Positions 35,664 to 44,900 of a stretch of DNA of 64,000 nucleotides are shown here, piece by piece. Source of the stretch: Sulfurimonas sp. (GTDB taxonomy: Bacteria > Campylobacterota > Campylobacteria > Campylobacterales > Sulfurimonadaceae). The stretch is from contig JAMORO010000038.1 of the NCBI GenBank assembly GCA_027063505.1, forward strand, positions 1 through 64,000, written 5' to 3'. The translations under genes were made by a program, and so were the position numbers. Under the pieces are notes generated by a model. The model did no database searches. It saw only the letters and a list, made by a program, of their open reading frames with translations, and was not told the DNA's origin. The stretch's first letter is position 1, and the number at the start of each line of letters is the position of its first letter.

Positions 35664-37049
35664 ATGAGAGAATTTTTAACAACAGAAAGAATTGACCCAT
35701 CAAAAAGATTAGTCGTTGAGCGAACTAAAGATTTTGGTGAGATATATGAAGTATTTGATCGTGATGATGCAGCAAGTCAGAGTGATAGATGTATACAGTG
35801 TGGAGATCCATTTTGTCTAAACAAATGTCCTCTTCATAACTACATTCCTCAGTGGTTAAAATCAATCGCTGAGAAAGATTTAGAGTTTGCATTTAAACTC
35901 TCTAATGAGCCTTCACCTTTCCCTGAAGTAATGGGTCGTGTCTGTCCTCATGATAGACTCTGTGAGGGTGACTGTACTCTCAATGATGGTCATGGTGCTA
36001 TTACTATTGGTAGTATTGAGACTCACATTACAGAAGAGGGTTTTCGTGCAGGACTCACTCCTAATTTTCCAGGTATTACGAGTGATAAAAAAGTAGCAGT
36101 TATTGGTTCAGGTCCTGCTGGACTCTCCGTTGCTACTTATCTTTTACGTTCAGGTGTTGGTGTGACTATGTATGAAAGAGCTGACAGAGCGGGTGGACTT
36201 CTAACATATGGTATTCCTAACTTTAAACTTGACAAAAAGATTGTTGAACGACGTGTTGACCTTTTAATGGAAGCAGGAATGAAGCTAGAGCTTAACTGTG
36301 AAGTTGGAAAAGATAAAACTTTTGAAGAGATTGCAAATGCTCATGATGCTATGTTTATTGGTGTTGGTGCAACTAAAGCAAAATCTGCTGGTCTTGTAGG
36401 TGAACAAGCTTCTAATGTTTATGCAGCAATGGACTACTTAACAAATATTCAAAAGAAAAACTTTAAAATAAGTTATGAGAAAAAGTTTGACTTCAAAGAT
36501 CAAGATGTTGTAGTTATTGGTGGTGGTGATACTGCTATGGATTGTCTTCGTACTGCAAAACGTGAGGGTGCAAAGTCTGTTACATGTCTCTACCGTCGTG
36601 ATGAGTTAAATATGCCAGGGTCTAAAAAAGAGTATAAAAATGCTATGGAAGAGGGTGTAGACTTTACTTTCTTAGCATCTCCAAAAGAGATTATTCTTGA
36701 TGAAGCTGGAAACGCTATAGCAGTTGAGTATGTGAAAACTACACTTGGTGCAAAAGGTGAAGATGGTCGTCAACGTATGGAAGAAGTGAAAGGCTCTGAA
36801 ACACGTGTAAATGCAGATGTTGTTATAATGTCACTAGGGTTTGATCCTGTTGTTCCCTCTTTTTTAGCAGAGAATGGCATCGAGACTAACTCTTGGGGTG
36901 GGATTATTATTAACGAAGAGACTCATGAAACTTCAACTGCTGGTATCTATGCTGGTGGTGACTGTTTCCGTGGTGCAGATCTTGTTGTAACGGCTGCTTA
37001 TGATGGTCGTGAAGCTGCAAGAAGCATTACAAATTCTCTTTTAAAATAG
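35664..37049 (+). CDS. gltD: Glutamate synthase small subunit
   Basis: Passes electrons from NADPH through FAD and iron-sulfur clusters to GltB. The 461 residues have the N-terminal cysteine clusters CIQCGDPFCLNKCPL and CPHDRLCEGDC for two 4Fe-4S centres. The FAD dinucleotide motif is VAVIGSGPAGLSVA near 150, the NADPH motif is VVVIGGGDTAMDC near 290, and GGDCFRGADLVVTA is the C-terminal FAD contact. It is in an operon with gltB, and a strong hairpin follows the stop. Confidence 0.97.
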   Translation: MREFLTTERIDPSKRLVVERTKDFGEIYEVFDRDDAASQSDRCIQCGDPFCLNKCPLHNYIPQWLKSIAEKDLEFAFKLSNEPSPFPEVMGRVCPHDRLCEGDCTLNDGHGAITIGSIETHITEEGFRAGLTPNFPGITSDKKVAVIGSGPAGLSVATYLLRSGVGVTMYERADRAGGLLTYGIPNFKLDKKIVERRVDLLMEAGMKLELNCEVGKDKTFEEIANAHDAMFIGVGATKAKSAGLVGEQASNVYAAMDYLTNIQKKNFKISYEKKFDFKDQDVVVIGGGDTAMDCLRTAKREGAKSVTCLYRRDELNMPGSKKEYKNAMEEGVDFTFLASPKEIILDEAGNAIAVEYVKTTLGAKGEDGRQRMEEVKGSETRVNADVVIMSLGFDPVVPSFLAENGIETNSWGGIIINEETHETSTAGIYAGGDCFRGADLVVTAAYDGREAARSITNSLLK

Positions 37050-37062
37050 ATACTACATTTAC

Positions 37063-37088
37063 AGTTTTACCTCTTTTGAGGTAAAACT
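37063..37088 (+). terminator. Strong hairpin after gltBD
   Basis: Perfect 11-bp stem AGTTTTACCTC / GAGGTAAAACT with a TTTT loop, 14 bases after the gltD stop. The T tract after it is weak (ACTCTTC). Confidence 0.7.
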
Positions 37089-37169
37089 ACTCTTCATATA
37101 AACAACACCTTCAGTCTATTATAAGAACAATAGAGATAAAATCTAATTATAAAACAATTAGGACTTATA

Positions 37170-37715
37170 TTGAAAAAAATAATATTACTTACTCTCTTAG
37201 CTGCTAGTTTAATGGCCTCTCAAAATAACGATTATGTAACACTAAGTGGTGGTCAGTCTAATATTAAAACATATTCTACATCAACTGGTGCCGTTACTGC
37301 TAAGGGAAAAACTGATGGGGAAGAAGTAACACTTACTCTTGGTCACAAGTATGATGATTATGCTCGTTTTAGTGCTTCGTTTCAACTTTTAAATAAATCC
37401 GATACTGTGAAGAGTGCTGGTTCTTTTACTATGGCATATGATCTACTTTTTCCAATATCGACAAGTGGGATAAGCCTCTTTGTTGGTCCTCTTATTGGAT
37501 ATACTCTTTTTGAAACAAACTCTAATAGACTAAATGGTTTACATTATGGTGTAGAAGCAGGTGCTCTCTTTGAGTTTGCTGATAATTGGGCTATAGAATT
37601 AGGGTATAAATACTTTAAAGAGACTGGTTCACAAGAGGGAACATTAGCAAAAGTAGAATTTGATAATATGCAGACTTTTTACTTAGGTGCAAGTTATTAT
37701 TTCTCATATGAGTAG
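37170..37715 (+). CDS. Small outer-membrane beta-barrel protein
   Basis: 181 residues starting with TTG after TTAGGA. The signal peptide is MKKIILLTLLAASLMAS. Eight or so amphipathic strands follow, ending in TFYLGASYYFSYE with an aromatic terminal strand. It resembles OmpA-like barrels of unknown role and differs in sequence from the barrel at 1987. The leader contains CTAATT/AATTAG arms around the ribosome-binding site. It is transcribed alone between gltBD and accD. The 107-bp gap after it holds only the accD promoter. Confidence 0.7.
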   Translation: MKKIILLTLLAASLMASQNNDYVTLSGGQSNIKTYSTSTGAVTAKGKTDGEEVTLTLGHKYDDYARFSASFQLLNKSDTVKSAGSFTMAYDLLFPISTSGISLFVGPLIGYTLFETNSNRLNGLHYGVEAGALFEFADNWAIELGYKYFKETGSQEGTLAKVEFDNMQTFYLGASYYFSYE

Positions 37716-37787
37716 AAAATAGTAAAACTCTCCTCAATTCTTTCATAATTTAATCATGAAAAATCTTTAAAGTTAGTATAAATTAGC

Positions 37788-37793
37788 TATAAT
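37788..37793 (+). promoter_or_regulatory. Probable -10 element of the accD operon
   Basis: TATAAT in AGCTATAATAAAAGC, 30 bases before the accD TTG start. Confidence 0.55.
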
Positions 37794-37822
37794 AAAAGCT
37801 ATATATAAACTAAGGATTTTTT

Positions 37823-38674
37823 TTGAACCTACTTGACCTATTTAATAAAACATTTGATAATAAACAACCTGTAAAAGAGGAAGCTGCTTCGCACTGGATT
37901 AAGTGTAAGTCTTGTCACTCAACTATGTACTATAAAGAAGTTGCAAACCAGAACTATGTATGTCCAAAGTGTGGCTATCATATTCGTATTGGTGTAAAAG
38001 AGCGTATTGCACTTTTAGCGGATGAAGGTACTTTTGTTGAACATGATGGAAACTTAGAGCCTGTAGATCCACTTAAATTTGTGGATAAAAAACCTTACAA
38101 GAAAAGAATTGAAGAGGGTTTCGCAAAAACAGGAAGAAAATCATCTGTAGTCGCAGGAAGTTGTAAAATGAATGGAGTTGCTGTTCAGGTAGTTATCTTT
38201 GACTTCGCTTTTATGGGTGGAAGCCTTGGTTCTGTTGAGGGTGAAAAAATTGTTCGTGCAGTTAATCGTTCTATTGAAAATAGAGAGGGACTTGTTATCC
38301 TATCTGCTTCTGGTGGTGCTCGTATGCAAGAGTCAACATTTTCACTTCTACAGATGAGTAAGACTTCAGCAGCCTTAGCGAAGTTAGCAAATAATAATCT
38401 TCCATATATTTCAGTGCTTACTGATCCTACAATGGGTGGTGTTTCTGCATCCTTTGCAACACTTGGAGATATAATTATTGCTGAACCTGGTGCACTTATT
38501 GGATTTGCTGGGCAGCGTGTAATTGAACAAACTATTGGTTCAGAGCTTCCAGATGGTTTTCAGCGTGCAGAGTTTCTACTAGAAAAAGGTTCTGTAGATA
38601 TGATTGTTAACCGTAATGAGCTTAAAAAGACTCTTTCTGACCTCTTTACACTTTTAAAACGTGAAGTGGCTTAA
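37823..38674 (+). CDS. accD: Acetyl-CoA carboxylase carboxyltransferase subunit beta
   Basis: Forms malonyl-CoA with AccA in the first step of fatty-acid synthesis. The 283 residues start at TTG after AAGGA. The N-terminal zinc ribbon has Cys28, Cys31, Cys47 and Cys50. The crotonase-fold core has FMGGSLGSVEGEKI, ILSASGGARMQE, TDPTMGGVSASFA and EPGALIGFAGQRVIEQT. It begins a seven-gene run on the plus strand in which neighbours are separated by 0-15 bases. Confidence 0.97.
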   Translation: MNLLDLFNKTFDNKQPVKEEAASHWIKCKSCHSTMYYKEVANQNYVCPKCGYHIRIGVKERIALLADEGTFVEHDGNLEPVDPLKFVDKKPYKKRIEEGFAKTGRKSSVVAGSCKMNGVAVQVVIFDFAFMGGSLGSVEGEKIVRAVNRSIENREGLVILSASGGARMQESTFSLLQMSKTSAALAKLANNNLPYISVLTDPTMGGVSASFATLGDIIIAEPGALIGFAGQRVIEQTIGSELPDGFQRAEFLLEKGSVDMIVNRNELKKTLSDLFTLLKREVA

Positions 38675-38678
38675 GTAG

Positions 38679-39242
38679 ATGAAACTTTATGCCCTTTGTG
38701 ATCAAGATATGCTTGATTCAAGAGGTGTTAGTGTTGATGAGTATATAACACTTGCAAAAGAGAATGGTGCTGAAATTATTCAATACCGTAATAAAAATGC
38801 AGATATAGCTTACATAAAGCAGCAGCTTATTCATATAAGAAAAATATACGATGGTTTTTTAATAGTGAATGATGCATATGAACTGATAGAGTATTGTGAT
38901 GGTGTTCATTTAGGTCAAGAGGATCTTCATGCAATTGATCCTGATATTACAAAGGCTATTAAGATTCTTCGTAGTGTTGTGACTGAAGATAAAATTTTAG
39001 GAATATCAACACACAATGAAGAAGAGGTTTTAGAGGCTAACTCTTTGGAGTTAAACTACATTGGTTTAGGAGCATATAGAAGTACTAGCACTAAGAAAGA
39101 TATTCAAGGAATACTTGGCGATTCACTTGATACTATCGCTTCAAAATCGACTCATTTAGTAGCTGCAATTGGTGGTGTAAAACTTGATGATACATTTTCT
39201 CATGTTACCTACAGTGTTATCGGTAGTGGTCTATTTTCATGA
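38679..39242 (+). CDS. Thiamine phosphate synthase-like protein (ThiE/TenI family)
   Basis: 187 residues, shorter than typical ThiE (about 210). The TIM-barrel segments are recognisable: [11 protein letters not shown] (pyrophosphate contact), [44 protein letters not shown] and VAAIGGV. The phosphate loop reads AYRSTSTK where ThiE has PIFPTPTK, so full synthase activity is uncertain and a TenI-like or altered role is possible. It sits 4 bases after accD and overlaps rlmH by 4. Confidence 0.75.
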   Translation: MKLYALCDQDMLDSRGVSVDEYITLAKENGAEIIQYRNKNADIAYIKQQLIHIRKIYDGFLIVNDAYELIEYCDGVHLGQEDLHAIDPDITKAIKILRSVVTEDKILGISTHNEEEVLEANSLELNYIGLGAYRSTSTKKDIQGILGDSLDTIASKSTHLVAAIGGVKLDDTFSHVTYSVIGSGLFS

Positions 39243-39697
39243 ATATTGAAATAATAAGTATTGCTAAAAAAGAGAAAACTATTTATGATCCTCTTTATAA
39301 AGAGTTATTAAAGATGACATCTCGTTTCGCAAATGTTAAAGATATTGAAATTTTCAATAAAGATGTAACAAAAGCACACACTATTTCCCCAGATGCATCA
39401 CAGCGGGCTTATACAAAGGCTTTAGAATCACATTTATCATCAGGTTATAGTGTAACATTACACCCTGATGGAAAAATAATCGATAGTTATGAGTTTAGTA
39501 AGCTTTTAGATGGTAAGATGTCAGTTAAATTTTTCATAGGCGGTGCTTATGGATTTGAAGATGATTTTTTAAAAAAAAGTAATCAAGTTATCAGTTTAGG
39601 TAAAATTACAATGAGTCATAAAATTGCAAAAGCGGTTCTGCTAGAGCAAATATATAGAGGGTTTTCTATTTTAACTAACCATCCATATCATAAATAA
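39239..39697 (+). CDS. rlmH: 23S rRNA (pseudouridine1915-N3)-methyltransferase
   Basis: SPOUT-class methyltransferase acting on helix 69 of 23S rRNA in assembled ribosomes. The 152 residues have the SAM-binding trefoil knot [16 protein letters not shown] and [23 protein letters not shown]. The C-terminus TNHPYHK is the family's conserved ending. Its ATGA start overlaps the previous stop. Confidence 0.95.
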   Translation: MNIEIISIAKKEKTIYDPLYKELLKMTSRFANVKDIEIFNKDVTKAHTISPDASQRAYTKALESHLSSGYSVTLHPDGKIIDSYEFSKLLDGKMSVKFFIGGAYGFEDDFLKKSNQVISLGKITMSHKIAKAVLLEQIYRGFSILTNHPYHK

Positions 39698-39711
39698 AAA
39701 AGGGAAGATAC

Positions 39712-40062
39712 GTGCAAGCAAGTGAGTTAAGTTATTTTAAAGAGATACTAGAGAGTCGTAAGGAACAGATCACTAAGAATATTGATAGTGTAAATAGTGA
39801 ACTTAATCAATTAAACTCGTTAGAGTTAAATGATGAAGGTGATCATGCATCAGTCAATAATAACTCTATGGTTGAGAGTGCAATTGTTCAGCAACAAGAA
39901 CAAGAGTTAGAGGAAATTGAAGTTACTTTAGCTAAGATGACTACAGGTGACTACGGTATCTGTGAAATGTGTGAAGATGATATTGGTTTTCAACGCTTAA
40001 AAGTAAAACCTCATGCAATTTATTGTATTGATTGTAGAGAGATAGTAGAAAAATCTAAATAG
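39712..40062 (+). CDS. dksA: DksA/TraR-type zinc-finger transcription regulator
   Basis: 116 residues, starting with GTG after AGGGAAG. An N-terminal coiled coil (about 5-75) has its tip at DEGDHA (Asp41, Asp44, Ala46), which matches the DxxDxA motif DksA uses in the RNA polymerase secondary channel. The C4 zinc finger has Cys84, Cys87, Cys105 and Cys108. It is shorter than E. coli DksA (151) but has all the working parts, so a stringent-response role with ppGpp is likely. Confidence 0.88.
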   Translation: MQASELSYFKEILESRKEQITKNIDSVNSELNQLNSLELNDEGDHASVNNNSMVESAIVQQQEQELEEIEVTLAKMTTGDYGICEMCEDDIGFQRLKVKPHAIYCIDCREIVEKSK

Positions 40063-40077
40063 TAGAAGGATTTCATA

Positions 40078-41097
40078 ATGTTTATAAAAAGATATACGGT
40101 AGCTGCATTTATACTTATAATTTTAGTAGGTGGGTATGTTTACTCATATGTGACACAGGAGACAATGACTCTTGATTTCTTCGGTATTCCCCTGCCTGCA
40201 CTCTCTATTGCATTATGGGTTGTAGTACCAGTTTTTATACTTTATATTGCAAGTGTACTTCATATGTCATTCTATTCACTTCTTGGAAAGATAAGTCTTC
40301 GTAAATATGAAAAAGATTATGAGAAAATTATTGATTTAATTGTAGATACATATCTAAATAAAAAAAGTAGAAGCTATACATTTAAAACTGATAGATATAA
40401 GCTTCTTGGTACACTGCTTGAAAACACAGCACTCTTTCCAATCTCAGATCTTAAGGGGCGAGTAAAGAATGAGAAAATTGATAGTGTTTTAAAACTTATT
40501 GATGGTGTAAAAAATGGAGAGGTAGTTGATCTTAAAGCATTTAATTTACTTGAAACAAATGAACTTATTATTCAAAATGAGCGAAATAAATTAAAATCAG
40601 GTGAACTAACTGCTGAGTCTATTCTTTCAAACTCAACGAAATATGCAGATGTACTTCGTCAAGAAGCATTTGTAGCATATACGAAAAGAGCATCTTTACA
40701 AAATATTGAAAAGTATAAAACACTTTTAAATAAAGAGTCTTTATATAATATTTTGGCACGGGTGAATGCAGATGAAAATACTTTAGAAATTAGTAATGAA
40801 GTACTTGTCTCTTTTATATCTTCAATCTCTTTAAATGAAAAAGATTATATTAAACTCTCTTCTGTTATTGCAATGGGTGGTATGATTCCTGAACAGAGAA
40901 TTAAACTTTTTGAAATGTTAAGTGAAGAGAATGAAGAAGTTACTCCTGCATATCTTTATACTCTTTTTGACTTAGAGATGTTATCTCCTGCAGATGAAAT
41001 CTTAGAAAATTCTCAAGATAGTGAATACCAAAACTTTAAAGCATATCGTGCTTTAAAAGCATGTAATAAACACTTTAGCATAGAACTATTTGTATAA
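40078..41097 (+). CDS. Conserved membrane protein of unknown function
   Basis: 339 residues. Two membrane segments lie near the N-terminus (about 8-27 and 38-68), followed by a mainly helical soluble domain of about 260 residues with regular Leu/Ile spacing and no motif I know. The N-terminus looks like a signal anchor, and the soluble part probably faces the cytoplasm. It lies between the dksA-like gene and dusB with gaps of 15 and 3 bases. Similar-looking proteins appear at this place in relatives as far as I recall, but I cannot name a function. Confidence 0.6.
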   Translation: MFIKRYTVAAFILIILVGGYVYSYVTQETMTLDFFGIPLPALSIALWVVVPVFILYIASVLHMSFYSLLGKISLRKYEKDYEKIIDLIVDTYLNKKSRSYTFKTDRYKLLGTLLENTALFPISDLKGRVKNEKIDSVLKLIDGVKNGEVVDLKAFNLLETNELIIQNERNKLKSGELTAESILSNSTKYADVLRQEAFVAYTKRASLQNIEKYKTLLNKESLYNILARVNADENTLEISNEVLVSFISSISLNEKDYIKLSSVIAMGGMIPEQRIKLFEMLSEENEEVTPAYLYTLFDLEMLSPADEILENSQDSEYQNFKAYRALKACNKHFSIELFV

Positions 41098-41100
41098 TCT

Positions 41101-42051
41101 ATGCTAAAAAAACTCTCCTTCGATAACCCTCTTTATGTCCTTGCTCCTTTGGCTGGATTTACTGACCTTCCTTTTCGAAGTGTAGTGAAAAAATTTGGGG
41201 CCGATCTTACTGTAAGTGAAATGTTAAGTTCAAATGCACTTGCACACGGCTCTGAAAAAACACTCCATATGTTAGAAAAATCTCCCAATGAAGATCCTTA
41301 CTCTGTTCAAATAGCTGCTTCTGAAGTTGATATGGCAAAACGAGCGGTAGAAGTACTTAACGAGCATGATGGAATTGATATCTTAGATCTTAACTGTGGT
41401 TGTCCTGTGCCTAAAGTTGTAGGACATGGGAGTGGTAGTTCACTTCTATTAAATCTTCCTCTGATGGGAGATATTATTAAAACTATAAAAGAGACATCAA
41501 ACAAGTCTATGACAAGTGTAAAAATACGTCTTGGATTTGAAGAAAAAAATCATATTGATATTGCAAAAATGGTAGAAGATAGTGGTGCAGATTTTTTAGC
41601 AGTTCACGGTCGTACTCGAGCAGGAAAGTTTAAATCTGCTGTTGATTATGATGCTATTGCAGAGATTAAAAACGCGGTGAATATTCCTGTTATAGCGAAT
41701 GGAGATATTGACTCTTACGAGAAGGCACAATGGGTACTAGAACATACTGGAGCTGATGGAATTATGATAGGTCGTGGTGCAGTTGGTGCTCCATGGATTT
41801 TTCACCAGCTTAAAACAGGTGAGGCACATATTGATTTTGCATTAAAACATGAGATCATTATGGAACACTTAGATAAGATGGTGTCATTTTATGGTGCTCA
41901 TGGTATTCCTATGTTTAGAAAGCATGCTCATACTTATTCTAAAGGGTATAGAGGGGCTTCAAAACTGCGTGATGAAGTAAACCATATTAGCGATATTAAA
42001 GATTTCAGAAGAGTTATTGATGACTTTTTTAGAAATGGGGAGTTTGCATAG
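41101..42051 (+). CDS. dusB: tRNA-dihydrouridine synthase
   Basis: FMN enzyme that reduces uridines in the tRNA D-arm. The 316 residues have the N-terminal APLAGFTDLPFR and the catalytic Cys in LNCGCPVPKVVGHGSGSSLL. TVKIRLGF is replaced by SVKIRLGF, followed by HGRTR, IPVIANGDI and GIMIGRGAVGAPWIF. The order and length fit DusB. It is followed directly (no gap) by the next gene. Confidence 0.93.
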   Translation: MLKKLSFDNPLYVLAPLAGFTDLPFRSVVKKFGADLTVSEMLSSNALAHGSEKTLHMLEKSPNEDPYSVQIAASEVDMAKRAVEVLNEHDGIDILDLNCGCPVPKVVGHGSGSSLLLNLPLMGDIIKTIKETSNKSMTSVKIRLGFEEKNHIDIAKMVEDSGADFLAVHGRTRAGKFKSAVDYDAIAEIKNAVNIPVIANGDIDSYEKAQWVLEHTGADGIMIGRGAVGAPWIFHQLKTGEAHIDFALKHEIIMEHLDKMVSFYGAHGIPMFRKHAHTYSKGYRGASKLRDEVNHISDIKDFRRVIDDFFRNGEFA

Positions 42052-43206
42052 ATGTCATACGATTCAAATTTAGACATCAGTAAATCGATAAGAAATTTAG
42101 AAAATGGTGATATCTCTGATAACCTTTTTCATTATGATTATAATACTAAACATTTACTTTCATTAATTGATAAAGGGATTGAATTTGATGATCCCTCTTA
42201 TCTTAGCTCTTTTCGCTCTTTTGAGGGAGAAGTTTTTGAAAATTTTATTTATGAGAAACTTCTGCGTTATGCACAAAAGAATGACTATATTGAAAAGTTT
42301 GTTTTGAAAGGTTTTCATCAAAATAAGCATAAAGCTTATGCAAATACACTCTCTATAAGTGAAAAAGAGCAGATAGTTTACAGAACTAAGTCTCGTGAGA
42401 TTAGTGAGTTTGATGCTATGTTTGTTACAACAGAGAATGAACTTTATTTTGTTGAGATGACTTTAGTAAAGTCTGTATTAAAACTTCGCCGAAGATTACG
42501 GAAGAAAAAAGCACTTTTAGAGATTATTTTTCCAAATTATGTTATCAAATCTTTAATTATTTTAAATGATGGTGCTACAGGTGCTAAACAGTTTCCTGAC
42601 TACTGTAAAGTATGGTTTACAAAAGAGTTTTGTGCAGAGAATGTTTTAGAGTATATTACTTCTAAAGAGAAGCGAAAGCTTCAGCCTAAAGAGAAAATAA
42701 ATGGTAAAGGAATGATAGAAGCACATGAGCTAAAACTACATCCTTTTAGATACTATAATACTATGAGTTGGATTACTAAGACTCTCCATTCTCATAAGAA
42801 ACATATAGTTGATTTAAACTTTTTAATGAACCCTAAAATACAGCGATATCATGATCTATATAATAAATTTTATGTTGGGTATCTTACTATTATAGATGCA
42901 AAAAAATTACTTAACTTAACTGATGAGTATAAAGAGGATCAAAGAGTTATTGTTGCTTTAGAGAAAAAGCACTCTGATGAGATCTATTTAACATATTATC
43001 TTCAAACTGGACGTAAAAAGCTTTATCTCTACACTATAGAAGATTCAAAAGTTTCTAAAGAGAAAAAAGATCCTTATGGAATTACTGTAACTGAAGTCTT
43101 TCATATCAATAAACAGATGGATGACTCTTATGAAATGACACTAGCAAATGTTAATGTAGTAAAAAAGCTCTTAAAAGAGCGTTTTAAAGACTCTCAAAAG
43201 GTTTAA
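42052..43206 (+). CDS. Hypothetical protein with PD-(D/E)XK nuclease-like pattern
   Basis: 384 residues, cytoplasmic, basic. Residues 54-140 read like a restriction-endonuclease fold core: FEGEVFENFIYEKL (Glu58, Glu60, Glu63), then EFDAMFVT (Asp121), then YFVEMTLVK (Glu135, Thr137, Lys140). A canonical motif would be E-x-K, whereas here it is E-M-T with Lys five residues on, so activity is uncertain. The fold assignment is inference from pattern alone. It starts on the base after the dusB stop, and its 3' end overlaps the convergent fliO gene by 4 bases. Confidence 0.5.
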   Translation: MSYDSNLDISKSIRNLENGDISDNLFHYDYNTKHLLSLIDKGIEFDDPSYLSSFRSFEGEVFENFIYEKLLRYAQKNDYIEKFVLKGFHQNKHKAYANTLSISEKEQIVYRTKSREISEFDAMFVTTENELYFVEMTLVKSVLKLRRRLRKKKALLEIIFPNYVIKSLIILNDGATGAKQFPDYCKVWFTKEFCAENVLEYITSKEKRKLQPKEKINGKGMIEAHELKLHPFRYYNTMSWITKTLHSHKKHIVDLNFLMNPKIQRYHDLYNKFYVGYLTIIDAKKLLNLTDEYKEDQRVIVALEKKHSDEIYLTYYLQTGRKKLYLYTIEDSKVSKEKKDPYGITVTEVFHINKQMDDSYEMTLANVNVVKKLLKERFKDSQKV

Positions 43207-44123
43207 GCCTCATCACTATATATAAGTGATGCAGCTCTCTCTTTATATGCTTGAAGAGGCTCTTTTTTAAAATTATCTTCCTCTCTATTTGGGGTACCTA
43301 AAAAATCTTCTAACTCCTGGTTTCTCTCTTGAAGGATACTGTCAAACTCCTGTTGAGAAGAGGGTTTGTTCTCTTTAAATTTATCAAGTAAAATATTACT
43401 ATTACCCATTAATACTAAATAGCTCTCATCTCCAAAATCAAGCATTACAACACTATTTGAACTGTTAATATTTTTTTGAAATCTAATAGAAACATTTTTA
43501 TCAGTTTGTGTAAAGTTTGCTACTGTTTTCTCGTTTTTTAAAGAGTTCTCTTGTGCATCTTTATTATTCTCATTAAATAGCCAGCTACTCTGTTTTTTAC
43601 TCTCATTTTTGGTAATAATTTTCTTTTTTAAAATTAAAAGAACAATGATACCAATGAGTAACATTCCAACAACTATGTAGTAACTTGTAGATATCTCTGT
43701 CCCTTTTTTTGTTGGGAGAGAAGAGAGGTTTGGAGTAGCACTGTCTGTACTCTTTTTATGTGATAGGGTTTTTTTTGTAAAACGAAGTCTTAAACCATAA
43801 GCATCTGCAGTTTTACTAGCAATAAGTCTAACATTTGGAGAAACAGTGGCTAGTATCTGAATTCTATTTTTTAGAGGTGTAATTGTGAGAGAGTGTAAAA
43901 AATCAGAGTTTACTCTTTTTATTTTAGAAGATTCAATAGTTGCATCACCAAGTTTGATAACTATTCTGTTCTTTCCTATACTCTGTTTGATAACACCAGT
44001 ATAGGGTGTGTCAAATGTAATCATGACATCCGCTCTATCACTTCGTTCATAAATATTGTAGCTTAGGATTTTAGAAGCATAGAGAGAGAGAGGAAGTAAA
44101 AAGATTAGAAGGTATTTAATCAT
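43203..44123 (-). CDS. fliO: Flagellar export protein FliO-like, with large periplasmic domain
   Basis: 306 residues. A signal peptide (MIKYLLIFLLPLSLYA) is followed by a periplasmic AMIN-like beta domain (about 17-115). A low-complexity linker and one membrane segment (YYIVVGMLLIGIIVLLIL, about 148-167) come next. The cytoplasmic part has VVMLDFGDESYLVLMGNSN, which resembles the FliO core. The C-terminal tail is acidic. An enlarged periplasmic part is also described for Helicobacter FliO. Its position directly after fliN (4-base overlap) supports the call; similarity to FliO is modest. Confidence 0.7.
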   Translation of the reverse strand: MIKYLLIFLLPLSLYASKILSYNIYERSDRADVMITFDTPYTGVIKQSIGKNRIVIKLGDATIESSKIKRVNSDFLHSLTITPLKNRIQILATVSPNVRLIASKTADAYGLRLRFTKKTLSHKKSTDSATPNLSSLPTKKGTEISTSYYIVVGMLLIGIIVLLILKKKIITKNESKKQSSWLFNENNKDAQENSLKNEKTVANFTQTDKNVSIRFQKNINSSNSVVMLDFGDESYLVLMGNSNILLDKFKENKPSSQQEFDSILQERNQELEDFLGTPNREEDNFKKEPLQAYKERAASLIYSDEA

Positions 44124-44452
44124 AAACGCTCTTTTGAAAGGTGATATAAGACAGCACTTGAGTCGAGTACTTCATTTATACGAATAGCAAGATTTTTTTC
44201 ATAAACCATAACTTCACCCTTTCCCAAAATACGTCCATTTACATAAGATTCAACAGATTCTCCAGCAGGTTTTTTTAGGTCTATAATTGACCCTTTTTCA
44301 AGTTTGAGAATCTCTTTAACAGTGAGTTGTGTCTCCCCAAGGTCTGATACAAATTCAACTTCCATATCAAGTATTCCCGAGTAGTCCATCCATGAAAGTT
44401 CTTTATCTTCATCAAAAGGAGTTTCATGTGCTGCATTGTATTTTCTAGTCAT
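44120..44452 (-). CDS. fliN: Flagellar motor switch protein FliN
   Basis: C-ring protein at the cytoplasmic base of the flagellum. I place the start at 44452 (110 residues), because AAGGA stands six bases before it; an upstream ATG at 44470 lies deeper inside the preceding gene. The SpoA domain reads ILDMEVEFVSDLGETQLTV, ILKLEKGSIIDLKK, ESYVNGRILGKGEV and AIRINEVL, the standard FliN order. It overlaps the CheX-like gene by 8 bases and fliO by 4, so the three are a unit. Confidence 0.9.
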   Translation of the reverse strand: MTRKYNAAHETPFDEDKELSWMDYSGILDMEVEFVSDLGETQLTVKEILKLEKGSIIDLKKPAGESVESYVNGRILGKGEVMVYEKNLAIRINEVLDSSAVLYHLSKERL

Positions 44453-44873
44453 GGAGTTCCTTAATTGCAATACTTATTTCATTATCGCCTATTGAGAGAG
44501 TTTTTGCACTATCATAAGCAAAGTCAAATGTTCCAAACTTTTCAAAATGAGGTGTATTTATAGTGTAAGGATTTTCATTCGCTTCTTCTGCAATCACTTT
44601 TGCACTTCCTATAATTAGGTTTGCTGTCTCTAAAGTCATATCAATGAGTGTCTCTTCATCGCTCTCAGTCTCTTCTAAGAAAAGAAGCGAAATTTTCTGC
44701 ATAAATGATTCATCTGAAGCGATATAGACTCGATGTTTATGTCCATTTACTGTATCTATGTCTATATAAGCGATGAGTGTTTTCTTTTTTGAAACACCAT
44801 CTTTTATAGAATGTTCATCTCGTATCTGATGGATACAGAAGTTTCGTGTTGCTTTTTCAATACTTGTTAACAT
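44445..44873 (-). CDS. CheC/CheX/FliY-like chemotaxis phosphatase-domain protein
   Basis: 142 residues, cytoplasmic. The segment DMTLETANLIIGSAKVIAEE has the E-x-x-N-x-x-x-G pattern of the CheC/CheX/FliY phosphatase motif, and NTPHF follows as in CheX. It precedes fliN in the same operon. Together they look like FliY (CheC-type domain plus FliN-type domain) divided into two genes. It may dephosphorylate CheY-P at the switch, or be a structural partner only. Promoter TATAAT is at 44901-44906 on the minus strand. Confidence 0.65.
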   Translation of the reverse strand: MLTSIEKATRNFCIHQIRDEHSIKDGVSKKKTLIAYIDIDTVNGHKHRVYIASDESFMQKISLLFLEETESDEETLIDMTLETANLIIGSAKVIAEEANENPYTINTPHFEKFGTFDFAYDSAKTLSIGDNEISIAIKELHD

Positions 44874-44900
44874 TTTATACCCTTACCATTATTGTCATAG

